Shown piece by piece: positions 14,323 through 16,123 of a DNA stretch of 16,123 nt (position 1 is its first letter; each line of letters opens with the position of its first letter). The stretch is taken from contig DIVD01000027.1 in NCBI GenBank assembly GCA_002423245.1, positions 1 to 16,123 on the forward strand, read 5' to 3'. The translations under genes were made by a program, and so were the position numbers. This DNA comes from Rhodobacteraceae bacterium UBA6141. GTDB lineage: Bacteria > Pseudomonadota > Alphaproteobacteria > Rhodobacterales > Rhodobacteraceae. A model generated the notes under the pieces. That model saw nothing but the letters and a program-made list of their open reading frames with translations. It was not told where the DNA came from and made no database searches.

Positions 14323-14356
14323 GAGCCCCGGGCCGTTCTTTCGGTGACGCGCCTAT

Positions 14357-14467
14357 CTAGGCGGTCGGCGCTGCCGGTGCAAGGCGTTTCGGGCTGGGCG
14401 CGCCGCCCCTCGGCTGGACGAAGACGACGGAGAGGAACAGCGAGGCGAAGGTGATCAGCAGGCGCAT
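14357..14467 (-). CDS. Possible tiny hydrophobic ORF or transporter remnant
   Basis: A 36-codon minus-strand frame reads MRLLITFASLFLSVVFVQ and then a basic, Pro-rich end with no resemblance to anything. The first 18 residues look like the first membrane helix of an MFS-type transporter found in Rhodobacteraceae (pattern ...FASLFLSV.lVQlgsG...). No ribosome binding site is visible. It may be a remnant cut off by a deletion, or a chance frame. It lies in the gap between secG and the lipocalin gene. Confidence 0.25.
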   Translation of the reverse strand: MRLLITFASLFLSVVFVQPRGGAPSPKRLAPAAPTA

Positions 14468-14619
14468 GATGGCGGCAACCTGGTCGGGCGGCGCGGCGGG
14501 TGAAAGTGGCATCGGCTGGCCCGGGGGCGGGCGTCCCACCCCCCCTGCGGCCCTTCTGGCGAGGAGAGGCTTGCGCCGGACCCGTCAATGCGATTGCCTG
14601 CCGTCAGAGCATGACGATT

Positions 14620-14636
14620 GCCCGGTCTTCCCGGGC
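14620..14636 (+). promoter_or_regulatory. Leader hairpin before the lipocalin gene
   Basis: GCCCGG (14620-14625) and CCGGGC (14631-14636) pair around a five-base loop, ending just before the AAAGGA ribosome binding site of the lipocalin gene. It could affect access to that site if it is in the transcript. The rest of the 184-base gap (14468-14651) shows no gene. Confidence 0.25.
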
Positions 14637-14651
14637 GGGAAAGGACTGACG

Positions 14652-15233
14652 GTGCCCGTATTGCGAACCGCCGCGCTGTCGGGCGCGCTGCTGCTGGCGG
14701 CCTGCGGCGGGGCGGGGCCGCGCGCGGGCCACCGCGATCCGGGCGTGATGATCGCCTCTGCCGCGCTGTTCGACCCGGCGCGCTTTGCCGGCACCTGGCA
14801 TGTTGTGGCGGATTTCCCCTTCCCGGGTGCCGCGCGCTGCGGGATCACCCGCGAGGACTGGCGCGTCACCGGCCCCGGCCGCTTTGCGGTCGCCGGCAGC
14901 GCCTGCGGGCCGCGCGGAGTGCAGGGCTTTGCCGCCAGCGCCGCCGTGACCGGGCCGGGGCGGATCGACCTTGCGGCGGACGGGCGGCCCGATCTCGGCA
15001 CCGACCCGCTCTGGGTGCTGTGGATCGACGCCGATGACCGGGTGGCGGCGATCGGCACACCCTCGGGCCGGTTCGGGATGATCCTGTCGCGCAGCCCCGC
15101 GGCGCGGGGCGATCTGCTCGCCGCCGCGCGCGAGGCGCTGGATTTCAACGGCTACGCGCTGGAGGGATTGCAGCCGCGCCAGGCGCCGATGTCCCCTTCT
15201 TTGCCGCCGGGCCCGCGGCAGCAGAGCCGATGA
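14652..15233 (+). CDS. Lipocalin-family outer-membrane-type lipoprotein
   Basis: A 193-residue lipoprotein. From a GTG start (AAGGA six bases upstream) it has a short signal peptide with lipobox LAAC, the lipidated residue being Cys18, so it should sit on the periplasmic face of a membrane. The lipocalin start motif FAGTWHVVADFP (45-56) has the conserved G-x-W at Gly47 and Trp49. The C-terminal lipocalin block is WVLWIDADDRVAAIGTPSGR (121-140) followed by ILSR, which matches the bacterial Blc-type pattern. Cys63 and Cys85 could form a disulfide. Bacterial lipocalins bind lipids or other small hydrophobic molecules and are linked to envelope stress in E. coli; the ligand here is unknown. Its stop codon overlaps the start of the broken EamA gene as ATGA, so the two were once an operon. 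Confidence 0.87.
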   Translation: MPVLRTAALSGALLLAACGGAGPRAGHRDPGVMIASAALFDPARFAGTWHVVADFPFPGAARCGITREDWRVTGPGRFAVAGSACGPRGVQGFAASAAVTGPGRIDLAADGRPDLGTDPLWVLWIDADDRVAAIGTPSGRFGMILSRSPAARGDLLAAAREALDFNGYALEGLQPRQAPMSPSLPPGPRQQSR

Positions 15234-15402
15234 TCCTCTGGTTGCCGATCACCTTTGCGGCGGCTGCGGTGCAGACCCTGCGGTTCATGCTGCAAAAGCG
15301 GCTGAAGGGCGCCGGGCTTTCAGTGGGCGGGGCGACGGCGAGGGCGCCGGGGTCGCGCTGGTGGTCGGCAGCGTGATTGCGCTGGTGCTGGTCCTGCATT
15401 GA
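15230..15402 (+). pseudogene. EamA/DMT-family transporter with internal deletion and frameshift
   Basis: The ATG overlaps the lipocalin stop (ATGA). The frame opens MILWLPITFAAAAVQTLRFM and LQKRLKGAGLSVGGAT, the typical first helix and loop of an EamA/DMT permease, then loses resemblance and stops after 48 codons (TGA at 15374-15376). In another frame, directly after, GAGVALVVGSVIALVLVLH ends in TGA at 15400-15402 and looks like the last membrane helix of the same family. The missing part would be about 250 codons. The simplest reading is one internal deletion between about 15325 and 15345 that also shifted the frame. The product should be non-functional. No recognisable middle segments are present. 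Confidence 0.7.
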
Positions 15403-15412
15403 CCGCCGGGCG

Positions 15413-15435
15413 GCCGCGCCAAGCGGTAACGCGGC
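15413..15435. terminator. GC-rich stem-loop between convergent genes
   Basis: GCCGCG (15413-15418) and CGCGGC (15430-15435) pair around an 11-base loop, between the end of the broken EamA gene and the end of the Nudix gene. It could terminate transcription from both sides, but there is no T-run. Confidence 0.25.
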
Positions 15436-15509
15436 GCCGGTCATTCTGCCACGCCGGTCACTCTGCCGCGCTGGTCACTGGCCGCGCCAATCACTCGGCC
15501 GCGCCGATC
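15434..15509 (-). repeat. Tandem array duplicating the Nudix gene's last codons and stop
   Basis: Four 16-17-base units plus a partial one: 15434-15450, 15451-15467, 15468-15483, 15484-15500 and 15501-15509. Read on the minus strand each full unit is close to GGCGCGGCAGAGTGACC. The one at 15484-15500 contains the final Ala-Glu codons and TGA stop of the Nudix gene; the other three repeat them downstream. Each unit carries its own TGA. Confidence 0.85.
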
Positions 15510-16123
15510 CGCCGGAAGGCCGAGACGGGGCCGGAATTGTCGAAGAACGCCACGCTTTCGGGCTGGTGCAGCCCCTCGGCACAGAGCGCGGTGACCTCGG
15601 CCAGCACCATCTCGGTGACGAAGGGCAGGTCGAGCTTGCGCGCATCGGCCAGCGGCACCCAGTGCAGGAAGGACAGCTCGTCCGTGGCGCGGCCGAAATC
15701 GTCGGGATCGCCGCAGACCGCCTCCGCATCGGCCAGAAAGAAGCGCGCGTCGAAGCGGCGCGGGCGGCCCGGGGGCGTGATCGCGCGGAACACGAAATGC
15801 AGGGGCGAGGCGTCGGGGACGAGGCCGGTCTCGGCGAAGCCGGCCCAGTCGGCATCTCCGGGGGGGCCATCCGGCCAGGTGCCGGGGCGGCCGATGCGCA
15901 GACCGGTCTCTTCCCACAACTCGCGGATCGCGGCGCCGGCCAGAGCCACGGGCGGGCAGGCGCCGCCCTCGGCAAGCCGCGCGGCGCAAAGCGGATTGAG
16001 CGGCGCCGCAAAGGGCAGCGCCCCGTCACCGGCATCGACCGCGCCGCCGGGAAACACGAATTTCGAGGGCATGAACGCGGCCGTCGCGCCGCGCTGGCCC
16101 ATCAGCACCGCAGGCCCTTCGGC
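15491..16123 (-). CDS. Nudix hydrolase, 5' end cut by the window edge
   Basis: The 211 visible codons encode a Nudix-fold hydrolase that cleaves a nucleoside diphosphate linked to another group; the substrate cannot be told. The entering sequence AEGPAVLMGQRG is within the first strand of the fold, so the true start lies beyond 16123; an in-frame GTG at 16108 is not a credible start. KFVFPGGAVD (visible 21-30) is followed by an insertion of about 35 residues before AIRELWEETGL (66-76), the core of the Nudix box (REUXEEXGU, with Arg67 and the metal-binding Glu pair). This long insertion is typical of NUDT19-like members that act on CoA esters. The C-terminus ends FRRIGAAE, followed by a tandem array of the gene's own last codons. 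Confidence 0.9.
   Translation of the reverse strand, partial: AEGPAVLMGQRGATAAFMPSKFVFPGGAVDAGDGALPFAAPLNPLCAARLAEGGACPPVALAGAAIRELWEETGLRIGRPGTWPDGPPGDADWAGFAETGLVPDASPLHFVFRAITPPGRPRRFDARFFLADAEAVCGDPDDFGRATDELSFLHWVPLADARKLDLPFVTEMVLAEVTALCAEGLHQPESVAFFDNSGPVSAFRRIGAAE

Noticed and set aside
16106..16108. GTG as the start of the Nudix gene
   Set aside because: The residues before it continue the first Nudix strand (AEGPAVLM), so the gene must begin outside the window.
1..16123. CRISPR, tRNA, rRNA, insertion sequence, prophage or defence genes
   Set aside because: Looked for repeats with regular spacers, cloverleaf patterns, transposase motifs and known defence domains on both strands; none seen. 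The short tandem arrays have no spacers.

Overview
The window looks like ordinary chromosome from a high-GC alphaproteobacterium, most likely in the Rhodobacterales (Rhodobacter/Paracoccus-like). This rests on the very high GC with strong GC3 bias, the protein types, and the secG-pyrG and gap neighbourhoods. No accession-level identification was possible. There is no tRNA, rRNA, CRISPR array, insertion sequence, phage gene or replication origin that I can support.

Region 1 (1-5004, minus strand) is a valine catabolism operon read from right to left: mmsA (methylmalonate-semialdehyde dehydrogenase), an isobutyryl-CoA dehydrogenase, a 3-hydroxyisobutyryl-CoA hydrolase, and mmsB (3-hydroxyisobutyrate dehydrogenase). 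Together they cover the lower valine pathway from isobutyryl-CoA to propionyl-CoA, except a dedicated methacrylyl-CoA hydratase. A separate small DUF2892 membrane protein follows, with an AT-rich dyad just upstream of it.

Region 2 (5005-6587, plus strand) starts with about 440 bases between divergent genes. This holds what looks like the N-terminal remnant of a glycosyltransferase and a promoter. A two-CBS-domain protein and coaD (phosphopantetheine adenylyltransferase, coenzyme A synthesis) follow.

Region 3 (6568-10688, minus strand) holds a 933-residue CPA1-type Na+/H+ antiporter with a C-terminal cyclic-nucleotide-binding-like domain and a repetitive Pro/Ala tail. Upstream of it lie gap (glyceraldehyde-3-phosphate dehydrogenase) and a 47-residue membrane protein that is easily missed. 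The antiporter and coaD overlap tail to tail by 20 bases. Two 17-bp palindromes precede the antiporter, and a LacI-family-like operator precedes gap.

Region 4 (10689-14467) holds a DUF808/YedI membrane protein on the plus strand, then pyrG (CTP synthase) and secG (Sec translocon subunit) on the minus strand.

Region 5 (14468-16123) shows gene decay. A lipocalin-type lipoprotein overlaps the start of an EamA/DMT transporter whose middle has been deleted with a frameshift. A Nudix hydrolase, cut by the window edge, ends in a tandem array in which its last codons and stop codon are repeated four times.

I see no convincing new multi-gene system. The more interesting points are the two gene remnants, the stop-codon repeat array, the regulatory dyads, and GGGCAAG-cored short repeats at three separate places.
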